64,000 nt of DNA from Marixanthomonas sp002364245 (GTDB taxonomy: Bacteria > Bacteroidota > Bacteroidia > Flavobacteriales > Flavobacteriaceae), in NCBI GenBank assembly GCA_963973455.1, contig CAXAZF010000006.1, positions 1 to 64,000 on the forward strand, in the 5' to 3' direction. The first letter of the stretch is position 1. Each line of letters opens with the position of its first letter. A program made the translations under genes and the position numbers. Positions 55,461-64,000 of the stretch are shown in pieces. Under the pieces are notes generated by a model. The model was given only the letters and a program-made list of their open reading frames with translations. It did not search any database and had not been told where the DNA came from.

Positions 55461-56462
55461 ATGTCAAGTTCCATTAAAGTTGGTATTAACGGTTTTGGAC
55501 GCATAGGTCGAAATCTTTTTAGGCTTTTGCTCGATCACCCAAACATTGACATAGTTGCCATTAATGATTTAGCCGATGCGAGAACCCTCTCGCATTTACT
55601 TAAGTACGATAGTATTCATGGGGTATTACACAAAGATGTTTCTTATACTGAAAAGAGCATTACTGTAGATACTAGCTCGTTTCGGTTTTCTTCGGAAAAA
55701 AACATTGAAGATATAAATTGGGAAGGCGTTGATGTAGTTGTTGAAAGCACTGGAAAATTCAAGCTTCGTGAACAACTGGAAAAACACATAAAAGCAGATG
55801 TTAAAAAAGTAATTCTCTCAGTTCCGCCATTAGAAGATGATATAAAAACAGTTGTTTTAGGCATCAACGATGAAATTTTAGATAGTGATGATGTGATAAT
55901 TTCAAACGCATCTTGTACCACAAACAATGCTGCACCTATGCTAAAAATTGTGCACGACCTTTGTGAAATTGAACAAGCTTATATAACAACAGTACATTCT
56001 TATACAACAGACCAAAGTTTGCACGACCAGCCCCATAGAGATTTACGCCGTGCAAGAGGAGCGGCTCAATCTATTGTTCCCACTACCACAGGAGCTGCAA
56101 AAGCTTTGACCAAGATTTTTCCAGATTTGGCTTCAGTAATTGGTGGATGTGGTATTCGCGTACCCGTTCCTAATGGCTCTTTAACAGATATAACCATTAA
56201 TGTAAAAAACAAAACCTCAATAGAAGCTATAAATAATGCCTTTAAAGTAGCTTCAGAAACAAGTTTAAAAAATATTCTTCAATACACAGAAGACCCTATT
56301 GTATCGATTGATATAGTGGGAAATTCGCACTCTTGTGTTTTTGATGCAGGGATGACATCGGTAATTGGTGGGAAAATGGTAAAAATAATTGGCTGGTATG
56401 ATAATGAGAGAGGCTATTCTTCAAGAATAGTTGATTTAATCCTACGAATTTCGAGGAAATAA
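55461..56462 (+). CDS. gap: glyceraldehyde-3-phosphate dehydrogenase, type I
   Basis: The 333-residue enzyme oxidises GAP to 1,3-bisphosphoglycerate. It has NGFGRIGRNLFR, the catalytic C152 (SNASCTTNNAAP) and H179 (TTVHSYT), and GWYDNERGYSSR. The segment LSVPPLEDDIKTVVLG replaces the common SAPA-KDD-P form, so it is a divergent member; a second gap elsewhere in the genome is possible. A gene with this form might favour gluconeogenic flux, but that is only inferred. Confidence 0.93.
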   Translation: MSSSIKVGINGFGRIGRNLFRLLLDHPNIDIVAINDLADARTLSHLLKYDSIHGVLHKDVSYTEKSITVDTSSFRFSSEKNIEDINWEGVDVVVESTGKFKLREQLEKHIKADVKKVILSVPPLEDDIKTVVLGINDEILDSDDVIISNASCTTNNAAPMLKIVHDLCEIEQAYITTVHSYTTDQSLHDQPHRDLRRARGAAQSIVPTTTGAAKALTKIFPDLASVIGGCGIRVPVPNGSLTDITINVKNKTSIEAINNAFKVASETSLKNILQYTEDPIVSIDIVGNSHSCVFDAGMTSVIGGKMVKIIGWYDNERGYSSRIVDLILRISRK

Positions 56463-56492
56463 CTATATTTATCGCCAAAGTACACGATATAA

Positions 56493-58757
56493 ATGCAAAA
56501 AGCATTACTCACACATAAGCATATTGCACTACTATTAATGCTCTTTTTAATGTTCGCTTCTGTTATTGGGCAAGAACAAAAAAAAGATACTATCGCATTA
56601 ATTAAAGAAAATCGTGAGCAAGCAGAGAACGCAATGTTTAAGCAGGATTTCGAAACTGCTATTTTAAGTTTAAACGAAGCAAATAAATTGGCATTAAACT
56701 CGAACGACGCCCTTTTAAAGTCTGATATTCGCTACCGTATTGCTGAACTGCATTACTACCTTCAAAATTTTCAGAAAGCTTCAGAAGAAATTGATAAATC
56801 AATAACGCTTATTGAAGCATTGGAAGATGATACAAATAAAGAAATAGAAATTGCAAAAGCATATACCCTTAAAGGGCTTATTTTAATAAAAACAAGAGAT
56901 TACGTAAACTCCGAAACATATTTAAAAGATGCTTATAAAAAGTTTATACAATTAAATGACGAAGCTGGACAGAGCCACGTAATCCTCGGCTTAGGGCTAT
57001 TGGAACTTCAGAAAAAAAACTACAAATCGGCAATAAATTATTTTGATGCTACCATCCCTCTATTACAAGCCAACAAATTTACGTACGAAGAAGCCGAAGC
57101 ACATTTAAGAAAAGCCGAGGCCTTCTTAAACCTAAACAGCGGCAACCAATCCACTAATTTAAATAAGGCGAAAGCGTCTTTAAGCAAGGCACTTACAATA
57201 ATAGACACTAACTCGTTTTCAAAGTTAAAAGCGGACAGTTACAAAGTCACATCGTACATCGCACTTAAAGAGAACAACTATCAAAAATCTGAAGAAAACT
57301 TAGATCTTTACGAAGCTAAAAGTGAAGAACTTTATAAAATATATATGGATGCTGTTTCAAAAGGTGTTGATGCAGAATCGAGCATTGGTGACCTTAATGA
57401 AATAATCGCCACGCAAAAGGATGACCTTGACAAAAAACAGAAGTCTATCAAGTTTACACAAATGACAACCGGCTTGAGTATTGCCCTAATTGTAATACTC
57501 TCACTGTTAACGTTATCGCTATACAAAAACAATAACCTAAGAGCTAAAGCAAATGACCTTCTAAAAGATAAAAACACCGAGTTACAGTTGGCGAAAGAAA
57601 AAGCTGAAAAGGCATCTTTGGCTAAAGCGCAGTTTTTATCAACAATTACCCACGAGTTGAGAACTCCGCTCTATGCTGTAACAGGCTTAACCCATTTATT
57701 GCTAGAAGAAAACCCTAAAGAACACCAAAAAGAACATTTAAATTCTTTAAAATTTTCTGGGGAATACCTTTTATCATTAATCAATAATATATTAGATCTT
57801 AATAAGCTTGAAGCCAATAAAGTTGAACTGGAGCAAACTACATTCAGTCTTCAAAAACGAATAAATGATGTATTGGTTGCACTCAAGAAATCTGCCGATG
57901 ATAAAAAGAATAAACTTCAATTGGAGTTTGACGAAACCATTCCTGATAAATTGGTTGGCGACCCCTTAAAATTATCTCAAGTTTTAATAAACCTAATTGG
58001 TAATTCATTAAAATTTACACAAAATGGAGAGGTAACTGTTCGGGTTCAAAGTATGGAACAGAAGAAAAACAAAGTCCAATTACATTTTGAAATTGAAGAT
58101 AATGGAGTGGGTATTTCAAGGAAAAAGCAAAAGAGCATTTTTGAAACATTCTCACAAGGTTCCCTACAAATTAACCGAAAATTTGGTGGTACCGGCCTTG
58201 GACTTTCCATTGTTAAAAACTTACTTGAATTGATGAACAGTAAAATAAACCTAGAAAGTCAATTAGGTAAAGGATCTAAGTTTTGGTTTAACTTAACCTT
58301 ATCTGTTTCCGAAGAGTATCAAGAGAATGACAACCCAAGAAATATTATTTACGATGTAGATTACGTAGCTCTAGAAAACAAATCAGTTTTAGTTGTTGAA
58401 GACAACAAGATCAACCAAATGATTACCAAGAAAATTCTTGAGAAAAACCATATGAAGTGTATGGTTGCCGATAATGGTATGGATGCTATTAAAATATTTC
58501 AAGAGAATAAATTTGACGTAATATTAATGGACATCCACATGCCAGGTATAAGCGGTATCGAAGCCACTCAAAAAATACGGGATTTCGATAAGCAAATTCC
58601 TATTATTGCCTTAACAGCGGTTACTGTTGATGAAAATTTAGATGATTTTTACCGTGCTGGATTTAATGATATTATTCCAAAACCATTTAAGACTGAAGAG
58701 TTTTTCGAAAAAATTTATCGATCTATCGAAAACAAAAAACTACCCGTAGATAGTTAG
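56493..58757 (+). CDS. hybrid sensor histidine kinase with TPR sensor
   Basis: The 754-residue protein has a signal peptide (ending near residue 26), a TPR-rich periplasmic sensor (about 40-290), and one membrane helix (327-345). A HisKA domain carries H387 (THELRTPL), and a HATPase follows with N504 (NLIGNSLKF), DNGVG (536-540) and GTGLGLS (566-572). The C-terminal receiver has phospho-acceptor D680 (LMDIHMP), acidic pair E636/D637 and K730. It is a full phosphorelay front half, but no HPt or output regulator gene is next to it. Confidence 0.94.
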   Translation: MQKALLTHKHIALLLMLFLMFASVIGQEQKKDTIALIKENREQAENAMFKQDFETAILSLNEANKLALNSNDALLKSDIRYRIAELHYYLQNFQKASEEIDKSITLIEALEDDTNKEIEIAKAYTLKGLILIKTRDYVNSETYLKDAYKKFIQLNDEAGQSHVILGLGLLELQKKNYKSAINYFDATIPLLQANKFTYEEAEAHLRKAEAFLNLNSGNQSTNLNKAKASLSKALTIIDTNSFSKLKADSYKVTSYIALKENNYQKSEENLDLYEAKSEELYKIYMDAVSKGVDAESSIGDLNEIIATQKDDLDKKQKSIKFTQMTTGLSIALIVILSLLTLSLYKNNNLRAKANDLLKDKNTELQLAKEKAEKASLAKAQFLSTITHELRTPLYAVTGLTHLLLEENPKEHQKEHLNSLKFSGEYLLSLINNILDLNKLEANKVELEQTTFSLQKRINDVLVALKKSADDKKNKLQLEFDETIPDKLVGDPLKLSQVLINLIGNSLKFTQNGEVTVRVQSMEQKKNKVQLHFEIEDNGVGISRKKQKSIFETFSQGSLQINRKFGGTGLGLSIVKNLLELMNSKINLESQLGKGSKFWFNLTLSVSEEYQENDNPRNIIYDVDYVALENKSVLVVEDNKINQMITKKILEKNHMKCMVADNGMDAIKIFQENKFDVILMDIHMPGISGIEATQKIRDFDKQIPIIALTAVTVDENLDDFYRAGFNDIIPKPFKTEEFFEKIYRSIENKKLPVDS

Positions 58758-59767
58758 TTTCTTAACTTTGCTTCTACCCTTTCATGAATTGCCTCTTTAA
58801 AAAATGCCTCTTGGTCATTCTTTATTTTCGTTGTTATCGGCAGGTAATACAAAGCAAACTTATTCAGTTTGTTCTGCAAACGCATATAATCCTTTTCAGT
58901 AGTAAGAATAAGCTCCTTTTTGCCTAGCTTTTTAATTTCTTCAGCAGAAAAATTGTGATGGTCTGCATAGTTATCGTGCTCAAATTGAAACCCTTCTTCA
59001 TTTAAAAATTCTACTAAAGGTGAAGGATTTGCAATGCCTGTAACCAAAGTAAACTTTTTGTCTTTTAAGTAATTTAATGGAAGAGACTCTGTCTTTCCAT
59101 AAATTGTATCGTCGTACCCAATAGAAGAAAAATAGATTTTTTGAAGGTTTTGCAGCGGGACTACAAACTCAATTCTTTGCAATTTTGAGTACGGGACTTT
59201 CTTAGGGCACTTGGTGACAACAATAATATCCGCCCGGTCTGCACCTTTTCTAGGTTCGCGCAAATTGCCCGTAGGCAACATATAATCGTTTATGTACAAA
59301 TCATGAAAAGGCGTTAACAAGATATTTGTATCGGCTTTTACTTTTCGGTGCTGAAAAGCGTCATCTAATAAAACCACTTCGGCTTTTTTCTGAAGCTGTT
59401 CAATACCCGTTCTTCTATCAGCACAAACAGCAATGATGCTATTGGGAAATTTCTTTTTAAACTGAAGGGGCTCGTCCCCGGTTTCTTCAGCTGTATGCGA
59501 AGGCAACACTTCTAAATAACCAGACGTTTTTCGCTTATATCCGCGACTTAAAACTGCAACTTTATAATCGTCTTGTAAGGTTTCAATCAAAAATTCAATC
59601 ATAGGTGATTTACCAGTCCCACCTACTGAAAGGTTCCCTACGCAAATGATAGGCAGGTTATACTCTTTACTTTCTAAAATGTTTTTATTGTACAGATAAT
59701 TTCTGAAACCGGTTACCCAACCGTACAACACAGCAAAAGGAAATAAAAGTTTGCGTACCATTTTCAT
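58754..59767 (-). CDS. lpxK: tetraacyldisaccharide 4'-kinase
   Basis: LpxK phosphorylates the 4' position of the lipid A disaccharide at the inner membrane. The 337-residue protein has an N-terminal membrane-association helix, a Walker A-type GNLSVGGTGKSP (44-55), VLSRGYKRKT, DDAFQHRKV and TTEKDYMRL. It overlaps the hybrid kinase 3' end by 4 bp. An imperfect -7 (TACTTTCG) lies just upstream of the ATG. Confidence 0.95.
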   Translation of the reverse strand: MKMVRKLLFPFAVLYGWVTGFRNYLYNKNILESKEYNLPIICVGNLSVGGTGKSPMIEFLIETLQDDYKVAVLSRGYKRKTSGYLEVLPSHTAEETGDEPLQFKKKFPNSIIAVCADRRTGIEQLQKKAEVVLLDDAFQHRKVKADTNILLTPFHDLYINDYMLPTGNLREPRKGADRADIIVVTKCPKKVPYSKLQRIEFVVPLQNLQKIYFSSIGYDDTIYGKTESLPLNYLKDKKFTLVTGIANPSPLVEFLNEEGFQFEHDNYADHHNFSAEEIKKLGKKELILTTEKDYMRLQNKLNKFALYYLPITTKIKNDQEAFFKEAIHERVEAKLRN

Positions 59768-59901
59768 ACAACGAAAGTACTAATTACTATGAATATGGTA
59801 TACTTCATTCTTAAATTTAAACCTAAAATACCAAAGAAGTTTCCTCAAATATGGTAAAACACTTGAAACTACTATCTTTACGGTAAAATATTTAACAACC
59901 T

Positions 59902-60996
59902 ATGAAAGTAAAAGAAGTAATACAGATATTAGACGATTTTGCACCGCTCTCTTATGCCGAAGGGTTTGACAATACTGGCTTATTAGTAGGCGACACAAAT
60001 GCTTCGGTTTCTGGAATTCTCGTAACCTTAGACACCCTTGAAGAAGTGATTGACGAAGCTATTGAAAACAACTGTAACCTTATTGTAAGCTTTCATCCTA
60101 TAATTTTTTCAGGATTAAAAAAGATAACTGGAAAAACCTATGTAGAACGGGTTGTGCAAAAAGCGATTAAAAATGACATTAATATTTTTGCAATCCACAC
60201 TGCCTTAGATAATGCTTGGAATGGTGTTAATGCCATGATTTGCGAGAAATTGAATCTCATAAATAGAAAAATTTTAATCCCTAAGGAAGAATCCATCAAA
60301 AAGCTGCTCACTTTTATTCCTTTAAAAGATGCATCAAAAGTACGTGAAGCACTATTTGCAGCTGGTGGTGGTAATATAGGTAATTACAGCAACTGTAGTT
60401 TTAACGTTACAGGAAAAGGAAGTTTTAACGGAAATGAAGATAGCAACCCTACTGTAGGCAAAAAAGGGGAAACACATTTTGAAGAAGAAACCCAAATTGG
60501 CATTACGTTTCAGAAGCATAAAGAAGCTCAAATACTAAACGCACTTTTTGATTCACATCCATATGAGGAAGTTGCCTATGAAGTCACCACTTTGGAAAAC
60601 GAGAATCAGAATTTAGGCATGGGGATGATAGGCGAATTCTCATCTGAAATTTCAGAAGAAGCGTTTTTAAAATTTATTAAAGAAACTATGAAGACTGGTT
60701 GCGTTCGGCATTCAAAACTTCAAAATAAAAAAATAAAAAAAGTTGCGGTTTTAGGAGGTAGCGGAAGCTTCGCCATAAAAGCTGCAAAAGCTGCAGGGGC
60801 TGATGCTTACGTAACAGCCGATTTAAAATACCACGACTTTTTTACTGCCGAAAACAACATCTTGTTATGTGATATTGGCCATTATGAAAGTGAACAGTAC
60901 ACAAAAGACCTTTTAGTTTCTTTCCTTACAAAAAAAATTAGTAATTTTGCAATCGTTTTATCACAAATAAACACCAATCCTATTAGCTATTTTTAA
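59902..60996 (+). CDS. Nif3-like dinuclear metal centre protein
   Basis: The 364-residue protein matches the Nif3/YbgI/YqfO family with its PII-like middle insertion (about 125-240). Metal-site residues include H65 (SFHPIIF; the usual second His of HHP is here preceded by Phe), H99 and D103 (HTALDN), and the late GHYESEQ. The loss of the first His of the pair leaves one metal ligand uncertain. The role is not settled. The coiled-coil gene follows 3 bp later. Confidence 0.9.
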   Translation: MKVKEVIQILDDFAPLSYAEGFDNTGLLVGDTNASVSGILVTLDTLEEVIDEAIENNCNLIVSFHPIIFSGLKKITGKTYVERVVQKAIKNDINIFAIHTALDNAWNGVNAMICEKLNLINRKILIPKEESIKKLLTFIPLKDASKVREALFAAGGGNIGNYSNCSFNVTGKGSFNGNEDSNPTVGKKGETHFEEETQIGITFQKHKEAQILNALFDSHPYEEVAYEVTTLENENQNLGMGMIGEFSSEISEEAFLKFIKETMKTGCVRHSKLQNKKIKKVAVLGGSGSFAIKAAKAAGADAYVTADLKYHDFFTAENNILLCDIGHYESEQYTKDLLVSFLTKKISNFAIVLSQINTNPISYF

Positions 60997-60999
60997 TTT

Positions 61000-61782
61000 A
61001 TGGCAAAGAAAAAAGAAACCACTGTAGAAGAAAAGTTAAGAGCACTGTACGATCTACAATTGATCGATTCCAGAATTGATGAAATCCGCAATGTGCGCGG
61101 GGAACTGCCTTTAGAGGTAGAAGATCTGGAAGATGAAGTAGCCGGAATGAATACCCGCCTTGACAAATTGAATACAGATCTTGAGGTTATTGAAACCAGT
61201 ATCAAAGAAAAGAAAAATGGTATTGAAGAGTCAAAAGCCCTTATCAAAAAATATTCGTCACAGCAAGACAATGTACGTAACAACCGTGAATACAACTCTT
61301 TAAGCAAAGAAATTGAATTTCAAGAGTTGGAAATGCAATTGGCCGAAAAGCACATTAAAGAATTCAAAGCTCAAATTGAGCAGAAAAAAGAAGTGATCGA
61401 AGAAACCAAGGCTCGAATTAAGGAGCGCGAAGATCACCTAAAGCACAAACAAGGCGAGTTGGATGAAATTCTTTCAGAGACCGAAAAAGAAGAGAAAGCA
61501 CTTATCAAGGAGTCTGAAAAGTATGAAAAGAAAATTGAGGAGCGTTTAGTAAAAGCTTACAAGCGTATTCGCTCTAATGTGAAAAACGGTCTGGCTGTAG
61601 TACAAGTAGAGCGCGGCGCTTCTGGCGGTTCTTTCTTTACTATCCCACCACAAGTTCAGATGGAAATTGCTTCAAGAAAAAAGATCATTACCGATGAGCA
61701 TAGTGGTCGTATTCTAGTAGATCCTGCCCTTGCTGAGGAGGAAAAAGAAAAAATGGATAAGCTTTTTACTAAAGTTTCATAA
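61000..61782 (+). CDS. coiled-coil protein of the C4 zinc-ribbon (CT398-like) family, cysteines lost
   Basis: The 260-residue protein is almost entirely a long antiparallel coiled coil (about 10-185). The C-terminal domain has the zinc-ribbon layout (QVERGASGGSFFTIPPQVQMEI, DEHSGRILVDP), but all four Cys ligands of the family (CxGC and CExCGRIL) are replaced. The related CT398 protein of Chlamydia binds sigma-54 and type III secretion parts; a scaffold role here is inferred. It lies 3 bp after the Nif3-like gene. Confidence 0.85.
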   Translation: MAKKKETTVEEKLRALYDLQLIDSRIDEIRNVRGELPLEVEDLEDEVAGMNTRLDKLNTDLEVIETSIKEKKNGIEESKALIKKYSSQQDNVRNNREYNSLSKEIEFQELEMQLAEKHIKEFKAQIEQKKEVIEETKARIKEREDHLKHKQGELDEILSETEKEEKALIKESEKYEKKIEERLVKAYKRIRSNVKNGLAVVQVERGASGGSFFTIPPQVQMEIASRKKIITDEHSGRILVDPALAEEEKEKMDKLFTKVS

Positions 61783-61804
61783 GCAAATCCAAATAATATA
61801 GATT

Positions 61805-61833
61805 AAAGCCTTCACAAACGTGAGGGCTTTTTT
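61805..61833 (+). terminator. Intrinsic terminator of the Nif3/coiled-coil unit
   Basis: AAAGCC-TTCAC / GTGAG-GGCTTT stem with one G-U pair (61805-61815 and 61820-61830), a 4-nt loop and a T-run. It lies in front of msrA. Confidence 0.85.
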
Positions 61834-61891
61834 ATTGCTTTTCCTGAAAGGATTTTTTAACAAGCCCGACTTACCCAAAAAAGAAGCCATT

Positions 61892-62572
61892 ATGAATAAG
61901 ATTTTTTTAGTTTTAAGTACCGCACTATTGTTTTCTGCTCAGGTTTCCTGTCAGTCAAATAAAAAGAATAAAGAAGCCGAAGCTATGGCTCAACAAAACC
62001 AACAGCCAGTTGAAGTTCCTGCTAAAAATGGAATGGAACGTGCTTATTTTGCCAGTGGTTGCTTTTGGTGTGTAGAAGCTATTTACGAAAGTGTGAAAGG
62101 CGTTAAGGAATCTATTTCAGGCTACAGCGGCGGGCATACTAAAAACCCAACCTACGAATCAAGTAACACAGGAACTACTGGTCATGCTGAAGCTGTCGAG
62201 ATAATTTACAACCCAGATGTAGTTTCTTTTAAAACCCTAGTAGATGTGTATTTTGGTTCTCAAAACATAACACAAGTAAACGGTCAAGGTCCAGATAGAG
62301 GTTCACAGTACCGAAGCATTATTTTTTATCAAAATGATGAACAAAAACAAATAATTGAAACTAAAATTGCTGAACTGGAAAAAGAAGTAGGTGAAGGCAA
62401 GGTTGCTGCAGAAGTACTTCCTTTTCAAAAATTTTGGGTTGCAGAAGGTTATCACCAAAATTATGAGAAAAACAACCCACAGAATCCTTACATTCAAAAT
62501 GTTTCTATACCTCGTTTAAAGAAATTTCAGAAAAAATTCCCTGAGCTTTTAAAAGAGGATGCTAGTCATTAA
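61892..62572 (+). CDS. msrA: peptide-methionine (S)-S-oxide reductase, predicted lipoprotein
   Basis: MsrA repairs oxidised methionine. The 226-residue protein has a lipoprotein signal ending at Cys 20 (AQVSC), a short linker, then the catalytic GCFWC (56-60, Cys 57) and YFGSQNITQVNGQGPDRGSQYRS. The lipoprotein signal predicts action on envelope proteins rather than in the cytosol. The ATG at 61892 is chosen over an earlier in-frame start at 61820 because the latter lies inside the preceding terminator. Confidence 0.92.
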   Translation: MNKIFLVLSTALLFSAQVSCQSNKKNKEAEAMAQQNQQPVEVPAKNGMERAYFASGCFWCVEAIYESVKGVKESISGYSGGHTKNPTYESSNTGTTGHAEAVEIIYNPDVVSFKTLVDVYFGSQNITQVNGQGPDRGSQYRSIIFYQNDEQKQIIETKIAELEKEVGEGKVAAEVLPFQKFWVAEGYHQNYEKNNPQNPYIQNVSIPRLKKFQKKFPELLKEDASH

Positions 62573-62593
62573 GATAATTGAAAAAGAAAAACT

Positions 62594-62622
62594 AAAAAGG
62601 AGCTTACTAAGCTCCTTTTTTT
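62594..62622. terminator. Bidirectional terminator between msrA and a methyltransferase gene
   Basis: AAAAAGGAGCTT / AAGCTCCTTTTT (62594-62605 and 62609-62620) with a 3-nt loop and A/T-runs on both sides. Confidence 0.9.
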
Positions 62623-63410
62623 ATAGCCTTTACTTCGAAAATTAGTGGATACAACTTTGAAGGCATTTCGTAGAAATCAGCTTTTGTCTTTATCAGGTTA
62701 GAAAAAATATCATATGGTGATTCATTGTGTTCTCTTAAATATTCTATTTCTAAACCGGCCTGGGCAAGTGAATTTATTACTTCCCCCAAACCGTGGTTCC
62801 AACCATATTCTTTGCTTACTATTTCAGAATTTTCATTGGCGTATGTTCCTTTATATTCTTCATAAATAGATTCTTGCTGTTGATAACCATATTTTAATTT
62901 TGGTGGATTTTCGAGATAGTCAAACATCCAAGCAATGGGGTGAAATTCTACCATATAAAAAACACCTCCTGGCTTTAATCGTTCGCTTATCATTTTGGCC
63001 CAAGGTTTTAAATTGGGTAGCCAGCCTATAACACCATAACTAGTAAAGATGATATCAAATTTTTCTGAAACATACTCTGAAGTATCTAACACATTGCAAC
63101 AAATAAACTGGGCATTCTGCTTTAGTTCATTGTTTAAATCACGGGCGAGCTTAATAGCTTCTTCTGAAATATCAACTCCGGTACACTTAGCCCCCATCCT
63201 ACTCCAACTCAGTGTGTCTTGACCAAAGTGACACTGTAAATGCAGCAACGATTTTCCTGAAACATCACCCAAAGCTTCTAACTCAAAGCTATTTAATGAA
63301 GATTCTCCTTTTTTAAAAGCCTCTACATCATAAAACTTGCTTGCTGCGTGGACAGCAACCTTTTTGTCCCACGTTTCTTTATTGGTATTAAATTCTTTTT
63401 GAAAATTCAT
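62607..63410 (-). CDS. class I SAM-dependent methyltransferase
   Basis: The 267-residue protein has the SAM-binding glycine motif region LLHLQCHFGQDTLSWSRMGAKCTGVDIS and a following CCNVLD and FTSYGVIGW, typical of small-molecule methyltransferases. The substrate is unknown. Its 3' end lies within the shared terminator. An imperfect -7 (TATCTTAG) lies just before the ATG. Confidence 0.88.
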   Translation of the reverse strand: MNFQKEFNTNKETWDKKVAVHAASKFYDVEAFKKGESSLNSFELEALGDVSGKSLLHLQCHFGQDTLSWSRMGAKCTGVDISEEAIKLARDLNNELKQNAQFICCNVLDTSEYVSEKFDIIFTSYGVIGWLPNLKPWAKMISERLKPGGVFYMVEFHPIAWMFDYLENPPKLKYGYQQQESIYEEYKGTYANENSEIVSKEYGWNHGLGEVINSLAQAGLEIEYLREHNESPYDIFSNLIKTKADFYEMPSKLYPLIFEVKAIKKGA

Positions 63411-63609
63411 TTTTATAAAATTTCAGCTAAGATAAAAAAGCAAGATTAAGAAGTTCTCATTTATTTAAGTTTCTACATAACACTTGTTTAATGATTAGTA
63501 ATTATATTTTCATATATCTTAACACTACGCGTTAAACCATGGTTAAATAGATTATCACATAGCCATTTTTGTTGTAGCTTTATCTAGCATTAACAAAAAA
63601 ACCACCATT

Positions 63610-63768
63610 ATGAGAGATTTAATTTGGCTTATCGTCGTGATATTAATAATCGGATGGCTCGTGGGCTATTTCGGTTTTGGTGATGCTGTTGGTAGCTTAA
63701 TACACATTCTATTGGTTTTGGCTATCATTGGTATTTTATATCGACTTGCCACTGGTAGAAGACCTTAA
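63610..63768 (+). CDS. small Lmo0937/DUF5670-type membrane protein
   Basis: A 52-residue protein (MRDLIWLIVVILIIGWLVGY...) with two membrane helices separated by GFGDAVGS. It fits the Lmo0937-type family of tiny, often stress-induced membrane proteins. The tiny lipoprotein gene starts 37 bp later, so the two are probably co-expressed. A TAGCTTTA at 63575-63582 could be a weak -7 box. Confidence 0.8.
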   Translation: MRDLIWLIVVILIIGWLVGYFGFGDAVGSLIHILLVLAIIGILYRLATGRRP

Positions 63769-63805
63769 AAAATCTAATTAAAAACTAACCCTTAAAACCG
63801 TAATT

Positions 63806-63937
63806 ATGAGAAAATTATTTTTATTATTCTTTGTAGCAGGATTACTAAGCACAGGCTTTGTTAGCTGCCGTGAAAATAAAACAGTAGGAGATGAAGTTGA
63901 AGATGTTGTAGATGATGTAGAAGATGCAGTAGATTAA
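63806..63937 (+). CDS. tiny acidic lipoprotein
   Basis: A 43-residue protein with a lipoprotein signal (LLSTGFVSC) and a mature part of about 22 residues, nearly all Asp, Glu and Val (VGDEVEDVVDDVEDAVD). It would be a short acidic peptide on a lipid anchor. I do not recognise a family. It follows the small membrane gene and is closed by the terminator at 63958. Confidence 0.7.
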   Translation: MRKLFLLFFVAGLLSTGFVSCRENKTVGDEVEDVVDDVEDAVD

Positions 63938-63957
63938 TTTTCACTACTCTTATTGGT

Positions 63958-63992
63958 AAAACCCCTTTTTAAATTATTTAAAAAGGGGTTTT
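63958..63992 (+). terminator. Intrinsic terminator of the two small envelope genes
   Basis: AAAACCCCTTTTTAAAT / ATTTAAAAAGGGGTTTT, a long near-perfect palindrome with a T-run, 20 bp after the last stop. Confidence 0.85.
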
Positions 63993-64000
63993 ATATTTCT

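Overview
The window is chromosomal DNA from an AT-rich member of the Bacteroidota, most likely a marine Flavobacteriaceae species. The evidence is: Bacteroidota-type -7 promoter boxes (TAnnTTTG) in front of many genes; few recognisable Shine-Dalgarno sequences; several TTG/GTG starts; three secreted proteins with type IX secretion (T9SS) C-terminal sorting domains; a Rho factor with a long Asn/Lys/Ser-rich insertion; ribosomal protein bTHX; and Bacteroidota families such as DUF1599, DUF3667, DUF4293 and the DoxX/BT_3928-like family. I cannot name the species. Most of the window is ordinary core genome: I see no insertion sequence, prophage, CRISPR array, plasmid gene or rRNA operon.

Layout. 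1-131: a 7-bp tandem repeat. 124-3473 (minus): an oligopeptide-type ABC permease, a DoxX/thioredoxin-like/DUF6624-like fusion and a DUF1599 protein, divergent from folP, cdaA (c-di-AMP synthase) and a DUF3667 membrane protein (3526-6033). 5985-8491 (minus): an MsbA-like ABC exporter and truA. 8587-11426: a YfcE-like phosphoesterase, a DUF4293 protein and rho. 11824-12711: a T9SS cargo protein. 12858-15197: an M14 peptidase lipoprotein converging on a NUDIX hydrolase, which is divergent by 7 bp from pyrE. 15887-21928: an SRPBCC protein, birA, rsfS, ftsH, and the lipid group LUD-cdsA-psd-ACBP. 21978-27846: a coiled-coil protein, valS, a DUF1573 protein, folE and cysS. 28049-32401: a tightly packed trpD-C-F-B-A operon without trpE or trpG. 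32485-32738: two overlapping small genes, the second encoding bTHX.

32825-39927: a 1172-residue T9SS protein with duplicated modules, a uracil-DNA-glycosylase-family protein, yaaA, and an FG-GAP repeat T9SS protein. 40001-45517: an RluD-type pseudouridine synthase and PASTA protein divergent from ddl and coaD, then rpsT, tRNA-Glu and proS. 45633-49597: a Gly/Tyr-rich lipoprotein, a FadL/OmpP1 porin and a two-motif aspartyl protease with PDZ. 49692-54508: an aminotransferase, murB, a fasciclin lipoprotein, a small Cys-containing membrane protein, a GT2 glycosyltransferase and an ECF sigma factor. 54578-63410: lipA, gap, a TPR hybrid histidine kinase, lpxK, a Nif3-like protein, a coiled-coil protein that has lost its zinc cysteines, msrA and a methyltransferase. 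63610-63937: two tiny envelope genes.

Functionally the region supplies envelope building (ddl, murB, lpxK, cdsA, psd, PASTA, porin), translation (valS, cysS, proS, rpsT, bTHX, truA, rluD, rsfS, tRNA-Glu), cofactors and amino acids (folP, folE, lipA, birA, coaD, trpDCFBA, pyrE) and surface secretion cargo. I found no convincing new defence or mobile system. The least ordinary items are the DoxX-thioredoxin-DUF6624 fusion, the zinc-ribbon protein without cysteines, the small gene coupled to bTHX, the split trp operon, the 7-bp divergent pyrE/NUDIX start region, and several places where a -7 promoter box decides the start codon.
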